Shown here piece after piece: positions 24,998 to 34,056 of a stretch of DNA of 64,000 nucleotides; position 1 is the first letter of the stretch; each line of letters starts with the position of its first letter. The translations under genes were made by a program, and so were the position numbers. A model generated the notes under the pieces. That model saw only the letters and a list, made by a program, of their open reading frames with translations, made no database searches and was not told the origin of the DNA. This DNA is from an uncultured Succinivibrio sp. (lineage in GTDB: Bacteria > Pseudomonadota > Gammaproteobacteria > Enterobacterales > Succinivibrionaceae). The stretch covers positions 6,752 to 70,751 of the forward strand of contig CAKQDA010000012.1 of assembly GCA_934218695.1 (NCBI GenBank), read 5' to 3'.

Positions 24998-27579
24998 GTG
25001 CATACGTAATTGAAGCCTATGGCATGAATGATAAGGTCCATGAGGCTGATTCTGACAGGCAGTATGTTAACGGCGACAGAATGAATGTGGTCCTGGTCAG
25101 GGGATATCACGATTTTATTGCAGGATCTGATGCCAACAGAAACCGTATCTCCCAGGGCTTTAGTTTTCCGTTTGAATCGAGAGTTGACGATTTTGATGCT
25201 GTTGACAGATTTCCCGTCTGCATGCTCTGGAATAAGTTTATATCTTCTAAGGATTTCTCAAGAACAAAACTGAATGTAAAGCTCAGCGATAACTTTTCAG
25301 ACAGTAAAACCGTAAGAAATATTGATGTCAGTGTAGATGAATTACTAGTGAGCTATGTACAGGCTCTGGTTAATGAATTTAAACAGAAGTATGGCATTGA
25401 AACTAAAAAAAATCAGAAAGATCACTACATCATTCCAATACCCAATGAGCTTACTGAATATTCACAGGAATATCTGATCCGCTCTTTTAGCTCTAAAAAC
25501 GTTGAGGTCACCTTGATCTGGCGTGAAGTTGCCGCCTTAATGAAATTTATTGAGGAGAACAAGAGCAGAATTTCTTTTAAGGAAGGTCAGAGAATTAAAG
25601 TTGCCTATCTTGGGGAAGATTCTTTAGAAAGTGCGGTTTTTGAACTTCGTCGTTTAAAAAATGAATTGGTTCCTGTAAGAACCAGACCAAAAATACAGAA
25701 GAGGGTATTCTCAGGCTTTGATTATTTATGTCAGAGTCTCAGGCAGAAGTTATCAGGGCAGAAAGAGTGCTCAGATAAAACTCTGTGGGAGATTTTTAAT
25801 ACCAGATCAGATTATGTAAAATCAGCTTTGGGAAAAACTTATCAGGAAGAGCCTTTACCTCTGGAAACTGGTGACTCCCATCTCAAAACTATCGTAAAGA
25901 GTATTGTCCTTGAGCTTGATGCGGAAAATAGATTTATTCAGTCTGATCTTCTGAACAGAGTGGTGCAGCTAGAGCATGGAGCTGGTGAATCATTATCCCT
26001 GTATGACTTTGTTCTGGGAAATAGTGAAGAAAAGTATGATGCCATACTCTTGAGTGGAGACATTGCAACAGAGGCAATATCCGCACAGCTTCAGAAAAAA
26101 CTGTCCTCACAAAACATACAGGTATGGACCTCTGATACCGATCTGATTGTAGAAGGTTCAAGGCTGTATTATGAGAATTTAAAAAACGACAGACCGACTT
26201 ATCTTGATTGTCTTCCAAAGCTTGAAATTGCCTATTACTCTGAAGAGATTGAGGACTGGAGCTGGATGAGTCTGGTAAAAGAGGGGCAGTTTGTCGAAGG
26301 CGGAAAAGAGTACAACTCTCCGGAGCCTTTTAAAGAGCTTGGCATTCCGAAAGGTCATAATTCACTTCCTATTTATCTTCGAGTGGAAAGTACGGGTGAA
26401 GGCGATGACGGTATACGCTTTGAAAAGCGTATTTTTGAGAAAGTGGCTCCTGAAGATCTGCGTTTATATATCACCGTCTCAATGAAAGCTGCCTTTGGTC
26501 TTGCCAGAATAAAAATAAAGGATGAACTTAATTTCTACTCTGACAACGGTTTCATCTTTGATTACTCAAAGATGAAGAAAAAGAGTCTTGATAATTTAAA
26601 GACAGGATTGTCTTATCCTTCAGAATTAACCTTTGGTCCAGTTTTCCCTGCTGATGAAAAGAACCAGAATCTGATTGATATCTGTCAGTACCTTGAAAAC
26701 TACATCAGGACAGAGCCTTTCTTCAGACTTGATGATGAGGATATTAAGGAGCTTTTAAGGAGACTGCCTTATTCAAGACATACCGACAACCGTTCGTATA
26801 AAACTTATGATCTGGAGTTTAATACCAGAAGTGAGATAAATAATTCATATCTCAACAGGATCCTGAAAATCGTGTGCAGCCATGCATATGAGCTGACGCA
26901 TAAAAGCGAACAGGGATACAGTGCAATTCAGGCAACATTAAAAGCTTTAACAAAATTAAAAGTATTCTACAGGTTTGCACCTGTCACTTTAAAGAAGGTT
27001 TGCCTGCAGCATTTGGCATGTCAGAGCCGTTTTATAAGTCCGCAAATATTCTTTGGAACTTCATGCAAAGTTCTTTATGACAGTGAAGATGCAATCAGAC
27101 AGATTTACTGGTATATAAATAACCTTCAACGTGAATGGCGAAAGAAAATATATTATGCACAGGGATTAGTATGGCTTTTAAACTATATTCCGGAAGCTAA
27201 AAATGTTCTGGACATGACTACAGCTGACAACATGGTTCAGATGAGTTATGACATGCTTGAAGAACAGCTTGTGCAGAATAATTTTAAATCAAAGTTCTAT
27301 ACAGCAACGTTACTTCTTCTGGTGTCTTTAAAATACAGAGCAAAAGATCCGGATTTTATGACTCCAAATGATTCTAACCCCATAAATCTTGAGTATCTTA
27401 ATGAAATATATGAAGCAATTGATTGTTGTATCAGCAAAATGTCTAATGCAACTGGCTATCAGCAGAGATATTATGAAAAGATAGTACATATGCATGAAGA
27501 GGTAAGAAACTTCATTGAAAAGAAAGGAAATCAGGAATTTTTAGTGGCTCTTAATGATCTGAGCGAAAAGGATGACTAA
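24994..27579 (+). CDS. Hsp70/actin-fold-like protein of the McrB-like operon
   Basis: This 861-residue protein closes the operon. Between residues about 205 and 415 it resembles the second half of an Hsp70 nucleotide-binding domain: VAYLGEDSLESAVFELR, then DAILLSGDIATEAISAQLQK in the position of the adenosine loop, DLIVEGSRLYYENL, and YLDCLPKLEIAYY leading into a beta-rich region (Hsp70 has a DEAVAxGAA...DVxPLSLG arrangement here). The canonical N-terminal GIDLGT loop is missing (VVLVRGYHDFIAG occupies that region), so ATP binding is uncertain. The last 250 residues are helical. It could be a large chaperone-like or SrfB-like actin-fold protein. The ATG overlaps the preceding stop. Confidence 0.6.
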   Translation: MSAYVIEAYGMNDKVHEADSDRQYVNGDRMNVVLVRGYHDFIAGSDANRNRISQGFSFPFESRVDDFDAVDRFPVCMLWNKFISSKDFSRTKLNVKLSDNFSDSKTVRNIDVSVDELLVSYVQALVNEFKQKYGIETKKNQKDHYIIPIPNELTEYSQEYLIRSFSSKNVEVTLIWREVAALMKFIEENKSRISFKEGQRIKVAYLGEDSLESAVFELRRLKNELVPVRTRPKIQKRVFSGFDYLCQSLRQKLSGQKECSDKTLWEIFNTRSDYVKSALGKTYQEEPLPLETGDSHLKTIVKSIVLELDAENRFIQSDLLNRVVQLEHGAGESLSLYDFVLGNSEEKYDAILLSGDIATEAISAQLQKKLSSQNIQVWTSDTDLIVEGSRLYYENLKNDRPTYLDCLPKLEIAYYSEEIEDWSWMSLVKEGQFVEGGKEYNSPEPFKELGIPKGHNSLPIYLRVESTGEGDDGIRFEKRIFEKVAPEDLRLYITVSMKAAFGLARIKIKDELNFYSDNGFIFDYSKMKKKSLDNLKTGLSYPSELTFGPVFPADEKNQNLIDICQYLENYIRTEPFFRLDDEDIKELLRRLPYSRHTDNRSYKTYDLEFNTRSEINNSYLNRILKIVCSHAYELTHKSEQGYSAIQATLKALTKLKVFYRFAPVTLKKVCLQHLACQSRFISPQIFFGTSCKVLYDSEDAIRQIYWYINNLQREWRKKIYYAQGLVWLLNYIPEAKNVLDMTTADNMVQMSYDMLEEQLVQNNFKSKFYTATLLLLVSLKYRAKDPDFMTPNDSNPINLEYLNEIYEAIDCCISKMSNATGYQQRYYEKIVHMHEEVRNFIEKKGNQEFLVALNDLSEKDD

Positions 27580-27605
27580 TTATTTTTTAGGTACTGTTCA
27601 GTAAC

Positions 27606-27633
27606 AAAAAAAGTCCGCACAGCGGACTTTTTT
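27606..27633. terminator. Bidirectional terminator between the operon and sstT
   Basis: AAAAAGTCCGC, ACA, GCGGACTTTTTT forms an 11-bp stem with T runs on both strands. It serves the rightward six-gene operon and the leftward sstT. Confidence 0.92.
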
Positions 27634-27656
27634 ATGTAAAGAATAATTCCTTTTAA

Positions 27657-28892
27657 CTAGTCTTTAGGCACTGCTGTGATCTTGTTAGCTGCAGCGGTGA
27701 AGACAACATCAGATGAGCTGTTTAGAGCAGTTTCAGTTGAATCCTGAATTACGCCGATAATAAATCCAATACCTACAACCTGCATTGCAATATCGTTTGA
27801 AATACCGAAGATTGAACAGGCAAGAGGAATTAACATCAAAGAGCCACCTGCAATACCTGAAGTACCACAAGCACAAACAACAGCTGCAACACACATCAGG
27901 AATGAGGTTCCAAAGTTAACTTCAATACCCAGGGTATTAACCGCAGCCATAGTCATAACCACGATAGTTACAGCAGCACCTGACATATTGATGGTGCAAC
28001 CTAGAGGAATAGAAATTGAGTATGACTCACGTGGTACACCCAGTCTTTCACATAAAGCGATGTTTACAGGAATGTTGGCAGCAGATGATCTTGTGAAGAA
28101 AGCTGTAATGCCTGAATGCAGAATTGAGGTGATGACAAGAGGGTATGGATTCTTAAAGGTTGTCAGAAATACCAGAAGAGGATTTACGATTAAGGCTATG
28201 ATGAGCATGGTAGCAACCAGCACGCAGACTACGTGAACATAGCTTAGCAGGTTTGAGAATCCGCCTTCCTGGGTGCATGATGAGTAAACCAGACCTAAAA
28301 CACCTAAAGGAGCAAATCTGATTACGATTCTTACAACACCACTTACAATTGATGCAAAGTCAGACAGTACAGCTTTGGTGGCATCATTTGCTTTTCTGAA
28401 CAGAATTCCAAACAGAATACCCCAGAGCAGGATTGCAAGATAGTTTCCTGAGATTAGAGCATTAACAGGATTATCAACAGCTTTTTTGATGCATCCTACA
28501 AGCACAGTTGAAACATCCTGAGGTGCCTCTGCTACAGCCTGAGAGGCCAGAACTGTAAAGGTGCTTGGAAATATTCTTGTCATTACCAGGGCAGTTGCAG
28601 CTGAAAGAGCCATAGCCACAACATAGAGCACTAAAATTGGTTTTAACTTGGCATCAGCCCCCTGCTTGTGACGGGCAATAGATGCAGAGACCAGAACAAA
28701 GACCAGTAAAGGTGCGATTGCCTTTAAACCTGATACAAAGAGCTCACCTAACATAGTGATAAAGCTCTGTCCCTGTGGAACCAGGTAAGCAAGGACAATA
28801 CCCAGGATCATACCTATAACAATTTGCATAATGAAAGGGATCCTGTTGAAGAATCTGAAGAAACTTCCCTGAGGATCAACGGCGTGTATCAT
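27657..28892 (-). CDS. sstT: Serine/threonine:sodium symporter
   Basis: This 411-residue inner-membrane transporter of the DAACS (glutamate carrier-like) family imports serine and threonine with Na+. It shows the family's hydrophobic segments, the serine-rich re-entrant FFTRSSAANIPVN hairpin, the NMSGAAVTI motif in the core helix, and a final IGVIQDSTETALNSSSDVVFTAAA segment characteristic of SstT. GGAG lies 6 bases before the ATG at 28892. It has its own promoter with an overlapping palindrome (29009-29032) and ends at the bidirectional terminator. Confidence 0.93.
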   Translation of the reverse strand: MIHAVDPQGSFFRFFNRIPFIMQIVIGMILGIVLAYLVPQGQSFITMLGELFVSGLKAIAPLLVFVLVSASIARHKQGADAKLKPILVLYVVAMALSAATALVMTRIFPSTFTVLASQAVAEAPQDVSTVLVGCIKKAVDNPVNALISGNYLAILLWGILFGILFRKANDATKAVLSDFASIVSGVVRIVIRFAPLGVLGLVYSSCTQEGGFSNLLSYVHVVCVLVATMLIIALIVNPLLVFLTTFKNPYPLVITSILHSGITAFFTRSSAANIPVNIALCERLGVPRESYSISIPLGCTINMSGAAVTIVVMTMAAVNTLGIEVNFGTSFLMCVAAVVCACGTSGIAGGSLMLIPLACSIFGISNDIAMQVVGIGFIIGVIQDSTETALNSSSDVVFTAAANKITAVPKD

Positions 28893-29008
28893 AATAAACT
28901 CCGATAAATATATAACCTGTTATAAGCTGCAGTCATCTCTTGTGGCCGTAAACGTTGTAGATAATTTCTAAAACACAAGCCATACAGACAACACAGTCAT
29001 AAATAACG

Positions 29009-29056
29009 TGTACAAAAATTTTGTACATTATAAGTGAAAGAGTTTTTTATTCACAA
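29009..29056 (-). promoter_or_regulatory. sstT promoter with overlapping 19-bp palindrome
   Basis: On the minus strand TTGTGA (29056-29051) and TATAAT (29032-29027) are 18 bp apart. A perfect palindrome, TGTACAAAAATTTTGTACA (29009-29027), begins at the -10 box and covers the expected start site, an ideal repressor position. It resembles a TyrR half-site pair but has one base too many in the spacer, so I do not name the regulator. Confidence 0.55.
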
Positions 29057-29150
29057 ATGCACCAAAAAAATGTGATTTAACCCAAAATTTGTTTTTTATA
29101 AAATATCTGTTGAATTTTATAAAGAGTTAGCATATAGTTACGAGCGTTAA

Positions 29151-29221
29151 ATAATGATAACTTAGTTTAGTTGCAGATAATTTGAATAAAGCAACGATAA
29201 CTAATTTTAATCATTGATAAT
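29151..29221 (+). promoter_or_regulatory. Four GATAA(T/C) hexamers at exact 20-bp spacing ahead of feoA (Fur-like)
   Basis: GATAAC at 29156, GATAAT at 29176, GATAAC at 29196 and GATAAT at 29216 are exactly 20 bp apart, about two helical turns. Fur boxes are built from GATAAT-like hexamers, and the downstream operon is feoAB, so an extended Fur operator is the natural reading. The first lies in AATAATGATAAC and the last in TAATCATTGATAATT, the most Fur-box-like parts. Confidence 0.55.
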
Positions 29222-29305
29222 TCAGATTGCATAACGCTAATTGTAATTAGCTTTATATTACAGTCAGCAAAATTATTAATCTTAAACTGCATAATAGTGA
29301 AGAAT

Positions 29306-29530
29306 ATGGCCACTCTAGATAACATTAAAGCGGGGCAGACTGTTGAAGTTGTAAAAGTTCACGGCGAAGGCTCATCATTACGAAGAAGACTGCTTGATAT
29401 GGGAATTACTCCAAATACCAAGGTAACTTTTGTCAGAAGCGCACCATTAGGTGATCCTATCGAACTTAATGTAAGGGGATATTCTCTTACACTGCGCAAG
29501 AGTGATGCCTCATTAGTGGAGGTTATGTAA
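29306..29530 (+). CDS. feoA: Ferrous iron transport protein A
   Basis: This 74-residue SH3-like cytoplasmic protein assists FeoB in Fe2+ uptake. It has the family pattern GQTVEVVKVHGEG, RRRLLDMGITPNTKV, APLGDPIELNVRGYSLTLRKSDA. I choose the ATG at 29306 with GAAG 5-8 bases upstream; a GTG three codons earlier (29297) is possible. The stop overlaps the feoB start (TAATG), so the two are translationally coupled. Likely repressed by Fur and possibly activated under anaerobiosis. Confidence 0.93.
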   Translation: MATLDNIKAGQTVEVVKVHGEGSSLRRRLLDMGITPNTKVTFVRSAPLGDPIELNVRGYSLTLRKSDASLVEVM

Positions 29531-31752
29531 TGTCAAAGAAAACATTTGCTCTTATCGGTAATCAGAACTGTGGAAAGACTACCTTATTTAATGTTCTGAC
29601 AGGTTCAAATCAGTATGTTGGCAACTGGCCTGGTGTAACCGTTGATAAGGTTATCGGTAAAGTTTCGTCAAAAGACTGGGATATTGTTGATCTTCCAGGT
29701 CTTTACTCATTGTCACCATATTCACCTGAGGAGATTGTTTCCCGTAATTTCCTTCTGTCAGATGACTATGATGTAATTTTAAATATAGTTGATGCATCAC
29801 ACCTTGACAGATCACTGTCACTGACATTAGAGGTTGCAGCATTCAACAAGCCTATGGTGGTTGCTTTAAACATGATGGATATCGTTAAAAAGACCGGTAT
29901 TAACATCGATGTTGAAAAGCTGTCTGAAAAGTTAGGCGTTAGAGTCGTTGATATTTCAGCATCAAACAAACAGGGTATCGACAAGCTGATAGCAGCGCTT
30001 GAGTCTGCTGAGGCTCCTAAGGTAAAGTCATTCTTTGAAGACAGAGCCAACACTGCAGTTGCCAATGTTGCATCAAAGCTTGATCAGTCACTCAATGAGG
30101 GGGCCCGTACCTTCATTGCAACAGCTTTACTGCAGAGCGATGAAATTTATCTTGAGGAATACAGGGACAAGCAGGACGTATTATCTGAGATTGCCCGCGG
30201 CAGTGCCGAAATTGAACAGGCATACAATACCGATCCTCAGGCTTATTTCCCTAAGCGCCGTTATCAGGTAATCGAAGAGATCCTAAACAGCTGCAAGAAG
30301 GAAGTTAAATCAGCCTCTGCAGTTACCGCTGCAATTGACAAACTGGTTCTTAACAAGATCCTAGCTCTTCCAATATTTTTTATCGTGGTAAGTCTGGTTT
30401 ACTTTGGTGCCATGTACTTTACCTCATACCTAGGGCTTATTCCGTTTACCAATGATGATGGTGAAACCGAGTTTGCAACTATCACCGACTGGGTTAACGA
30501 TAATCTGTTCGGTGGCATTGTAACTGATGCAGTATCTACACTGTGTGAGAGTGCCGGTGCCCCTGAGTGGTTGCAGTCACTTGCTGTTGACGGTGTTGTA
30601 GGCGGTGTTGGTGCCGTTTTAGGATTCCTACCTCAGATTGCTTTCCTGTTCCTGTTCTTGTCATTCTTAGAGCAGTCAGGTTACATGACTCGTGTAGCAT
30701 TCGTTTTAGACAGGATCTTCCGTCATTTTGGACTGTCAGGCCGTAACTTCATTCCTATGGTTATCGCAACAGGCTGTGGAGTTCCAGCTCTGATGGCCAA
30801 CAAGACCATTGATAACATCAATGAAAGACGTATCGGTCTTATCACTACAACCTTCATTCCATGTTCAGCAAAGCTGCCAATCATGACAATGATTTTTGCC
30901 TCATGCTTTGATGGCGCCTGGTGGTTTGCTCCATTTGTATACGCAATTTCAATCTTCTCAATCGTCTGCACCGGTATCATCCTGAAGAAGAACAGTGCAT
31001 TCAAGGAAGAGGTATCTCCATTTGTTATGGAAATTCCTGATTACCACATGCCAACATTAGGTAACATCCTTAAGGCTGTTTACGAGCGCTGCAGAGCATT
31101 CGTAATCAAGGCTGGTACCATCATCTTTACAGTTGTAGTAGTTGTATGGTTCCTTGCAAACTTCGGCTTTGCAGACGGCTTTGGTATGGTAGAGAATGTT
31201 GATGACTCGATTCTGGCTGCCATTGGAGGTGCAATATGCTTCCTGTTCGTACCTGTAGGTTTCGGTTCATGGCAGGCTACAGTGGCTGTGTTCAACGGTC
31301 TGCTTGCCAAAGAGAATGTAGTAGGTACTCTGGCTGTTGTTTTAGGTCTTGATGGTGAGTACGAGGGTGGTGAATCAGATCTTACTGCAGCTTTAACCAA
31401 CTATTTTGCTCAGGTATCAGGTCTGACTCCAAGCCCTGTACTAATGAGCCTTGTAGGTTTAAGCTTCTTAAGTTTCAACCTGTGGTCAACACCTTGTGCA
31501 GCAGCCTTAGGAGCAATGAAAAGACAGTTAGGTTCTACAAAGTGGTGGATCTTTGCTATTACCTATATGACCGTATGGGCATACTGTCTTGCACTTGTAA
31601 TCTTCCAGATCGGTGGTCTGATTACTGGTGTAGTTCCATTCAGTGTATACACAGTAGCCGCAATTCTGGTTCTTGGTGCATTCCTGTACATGCTGTTCAG
31701 ACCTGACACCAAGCCTCAGACTGCATTAAAGATTGCCTCAAAGACAATTTAA
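29530..31752 (+). CDS. feoB: Ferrous iron transporter B
   Basis: This 740-residue inner-membrane Fe2+ transporter has an N-terminal G-protein domain with G1 GNQNCGKTTLF (from residue 9), DLPGLYSL (G3), NMMD (G4) and SASN (G5). A helical regulatory region (about 180-270) follows, then the membrane part with two Gate-type halves and the GCGVPALMANKTI and GFGSWQATVAVFNGLLAKENVVGTL segments. Length is close to E. coli FeoB (773). No feoC follows. A terminator hairpin lies 40 bases past the stop. Confidence 0.96.
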   Translation: MSKKTFALIGNQNCGKTTLFNVLTGSNQYVGNWPGVTVDKVIGKVSSKDWDIVDLPGLYSLSPYSPEEIVSRNFLLSDDYDVILNIVDASHLDRSLSLTLEVAAFNKPMVVALNMMDIVKKTGINIDVEKLSEKLGVRVVDISASNKQGIDKLIAALESAEAPKVKSFFEDRANTAVANVASKLDQSLNEGARTFIATALLQSDEIYLEEYRDKQDVLSEIARGSAEIEQAYNTDPQAYFPKRRYQVIEEILNSCKKEVKSASAVTAAIDKLVLNKILALPIFFIVVSLVYFGAMYFTSYLGLIPFTNDDGETEFATITDWVNDNLFGGIVTDAVSTLCESAGAPEWLQSLAVDGVVGGVGAVLGFLPQIAFLFLFLSFLEQSGYMTRVAFVLDRIFRHFGLSGRNFIPMVIATGCGVPALMANKTIDNINERRIGLITTTFIPCSAKLPIMTMIFASCFDGAWWFAPFVYAISIFSIVCTGIILKKNSAFKEEVSPFVMEIPDYHMPTLGNILKAVYERCRAFVIKAGTIIFTVVVVVWFLANFGFADGFGMVENVDDSILAAIGGAICFLFVPVGFGSWQATVAVFNGLLAKENVVGTLAVVLGLDGEYEGGESDLTAALTNYFAQVSGLTPSPVLMSLVGLSFLSFNLWSTPCAAALGAMKRQLGSTKWWIFAITYMTVWAYCLALVIFQIGGLITGVVPFSVYTVAAILVLGAFLYMLFRPDTKPQTALKIASKTI

Positions 31753-31788
31753 CAGCTACTAAATTTAAGAAAAGATAATCTCTAAAAA

Positions 31789-31830
31789 TTGAGCGCCGGT
31801 CCTAAAAAGATTTGGCGCTTTTCTTTTTTT
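31789..31830 (+). terminator. feoAB terminator
   Basis: AGCGCC (31792-31797) pairs with GGCGCT (31814-31819) and is followed by TTTTCTTTTTTT. Confidence 0.75.
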
Positions 31831-31924
31831 CAATATTTTGTCAGTAAAATTATTCATTAGAAATTATGATAGGCTATACTTAATCAGTAATTATTAAAAT
31901 CATAATCCCAGATTAGGACGGTAC

Positions 31925-33784
31925 ATGAGCGACAAAATATTTCAGTCACTGCCAGCAGGATCTTCAAGCTTTACAGAGATAAGAAAAGAAGACTGTTACT
32001 ACGTTGATAAAACTCCATACTTAAAGACAGTTTTCTCAAAAGAAAGCTCAACAGATAAAACATCCTCCCTTGCCGGTTCTCCGGTTCTTCTTTTTACAAG
32101 ACCAAGACGCTTTGGCAAGACTCTGCTCATGAATATGTTCGAAGCCTTTTTAAAGATAGACAGCCACAATCCAGGAGACACCACACTTCACAGTAAACTC
32201 TTTCATGGAACAAAGATAACAGAAGATGAAGCATTCTGTGAAAAGTACATGGGTAAGTTTCCTGTTATTTTTATTACCCTAAAGAATGTGTTTGGTAAAA
32301 ATTTTGAGGATGCATATTCGAAACTTGCTGAAATCGTAGCATCTAAAGCTCTTGAATTTTCATTCTTAAAAGACAGTCCTGCTTTGGATGATAAGGAAAA
32401 GGCAAAGTTTGATTTATTATGTGATGAAATCTTTCTGAAAAAGGCCGATGAAGCTCAGTCATATGCAACTTCTGCAATCAAATCATTATCCTCAATGCTC
32501 TACAAGCACTTCAGACAGCCTGTATATATACTAATCGATGAATATGATGTACCTTTAGCCAAAGCTCAGGAAAATGGTTACCACAAACAAATGGTAACCT
32601 TAATCTCATCATTTTTAGACTTTCTAAAAGACCCACAAAAAGATCCTGACACTCTTCTGCCTGTCATAGGTAAAGTGATAATGACAGGCTGCTTAAAGGT
32701 AGCTAAAAACAGTATCTTTACAGGAGTGAACAATCTTAAGGTAAATACAGTTACCTCACAGAATCTGGCTCTTACAGGCATTATAGGCTTTACCAAGGAA
32801 GAGACCTTAAAGGCATTAAAAGATTATGAGATGGATGAGTATGCTGAGCTTGTTAAAAACAGCTATGACGGATACAGGTTCTGTGACAAAGAGATGTTCT
32901 GTCCATGGGATGTTATAAATTTCATTGATGAGAACTATAAAAATAATTTAAGCGGACATAAAGAGCTTGTAAAGGCTGACAACTACTGGGCCGCCACAAC
33001 CTCAGGCCATGCTGTCTATGAATATTTAGGATATCTTACCGATACCGACACTCAGAAGATGCAGGACTTAATTGACGGTAAGACAATAAGTTTCAGTCTC
33101 AATGACTCCATGAACTATGACTGTCTGTCAGAACACAATCCTGATGACTTCTGGTCACTTCTTCTGCATACAGGATATTTAACCTTAGACTGGGATAAGA
33201 CAACAGAAGAAGAGCTCAAGAAAGACGGTCAAACCAATAATGACGTCTTTGCAAGAATTCCAAATCTGAAAATCAGAGAATGTTTTACAGCCAATATTAA
33301 AGAAAGATTTTCCAAAGTTGTAAGCAAAGATAGCATTGCTGATAAGATTGCCAGTGCTCTGTTAGACGGAGACAGTGAGTTTGTGCAGACTCAGTTACGT
33401 ATTTATTTAAAGAAATTTGTCTCTGTAAGAGACAGTGCCACAAAAGCTCCTCATGAGAACTACTATCACGGCTTTTTAAACGGTATCTTTACTAACTGCT
33501 CTGAAGGATATCTTACCGATTATCACTCCAACACCGAATCTGGTAATGGATATGCGGACATTATCTTTAAAGACAGTGAAAGAGAAAAGGGAGTAGTTAT
33601 TGAACTTAAGGTGTGCAGTGAAAAAGAAAGCAGAATTGAAAAAGCAAAGGAAGCTGTGGCACAGATAGAGAACAGGCACTATGCAGAGCCACTTACTGAT
33701 GATGATAATATCAGCTCAGTACAGGCCTATGGCATTACTTTTTATGGAAAGACCTGTGCTGTCACAGTTAAAAGACTGAAGTAA
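31925..33784 (+). CDS. AAA-ATPase-like / PD-(D/E)XK nuclease-fold protein
   Basis: This 619-residue protein belongs to the family with an N-terminal AAA-ATPase-like domain and a C-terminal DUF1703-type PD-(D/E)XK domain. Family marks are FTEIRKEDCYYVDKT (residues 16-30), the Walker A-like RPRRFGKT (59-66), a Walker B-like LIDEYDVPL, and the nuclease pattern D545...E560-L-K562 (YADIIFKD, then VIELK). Such genes are multicopy in many gut anaerobes and their biological role is unsettled; defence or mobile-element roles have been suggested. A second member starts at 63914. It is monocistronic, with GGACGGTAC ahead of the ATG. Confidence 0.85.
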   Translation: MSDKIFQSLPAGSSSFTEIRKEDCYYVDKTPYLKTVFSKESSTDKTSSLAGSPVLLFTRPRRFGKTLLMNMFEAFLKIDSHNPGDTTLHSKLFHGTKITEDEAFCEKYMGKFPVIFITLKNVFGKNFEDAYSKLAEIVASKALEFSFLKDSPALDDKEKAKFDLLCDEIFLKKADEAQSYATSAIKSLSSMLYKHFRQPVYILIDEYDVPLAKAQENGYHKQMVTLISSFLDFLKDPQKDPDTLLPVIGKVIMTGCLKVAKNSIFTGVNNLKVNTVTSQNLALTGIIGFTKEETLKALKDYEMDEYAELVKNSYDGYRFCDKEMFCPWDVINFIDENYKNNLSGHKELVKADNYWAATTSGHAVYEYLGYLTDTDTQKMQDLIDGKTISFSLNDSMNYDCLSEHNPDDFWSLLLHTGYLTLDWDKTTEEELKKDGQTNNDVFARIPNLKIRECFTANIKERFSKVVSKDSIADKIASALLDGDSEFVQTQLRIYLKKFVSVRDSATKAPHENYYHGFLNGIFTNCSEGYLTDYHSNTESGNGYADIIFKDSEREKGVVIELKVCSEKESRIEKAKEAVAQIENRHYAEPLTDDDNISSVQAYGITFYGKTCAVTVKRLK

Positions 33785-33980
33785 GCATCTCTGATGCTTT
33801 ACTGGTAGGTTTACATCCATTCCAGTAAAAACAGTTTATTTCAAAATTTATACCTTAGGAGATATAACGGTTTTTGAAGACTAAATGAATCTCAAGTCTG
33901 AGCTTAACAAAACAGAATAAATAAACTAACAGCACTATGGTCACACAATATTACGGGGCATTTTAAGAATTAAAAAAAAT

Positions 33981-34010
33981 AGTTGAATATGTGCTCAACT
34001 GTCGTATAAT
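33981..34010 (+). promoter_or_regulatory. Promoter and palindromic operator of the small HMA gene
   Basis: TTGAAT (33983) and TATAAT (34005) are 16 bp apart. A perfect inverted repeat AGTTGA-N8-TCAACT (33981-34000) overlaps the -35 box and spacer, suiting an ArsR/SmtB- or MerR-type metal sensor. TGCTCAAC(T/A)GT recurs before the ZntA-like gene (34334-34344). Confidence 0.55.
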
Positions 34011-34056
34011 TAAATCAGAAGTTAGATTTGGTATTTCATTACTTAGGAAGAACATT

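Noticed and set aside
29009..29027. TyrR box at sstT
   Set aside because: The spacing is one base longer than the TGTAAA-N6-TTTACA consensus and sstT is not an aromatic amino-acid gene, so I left the regulator unnamed.
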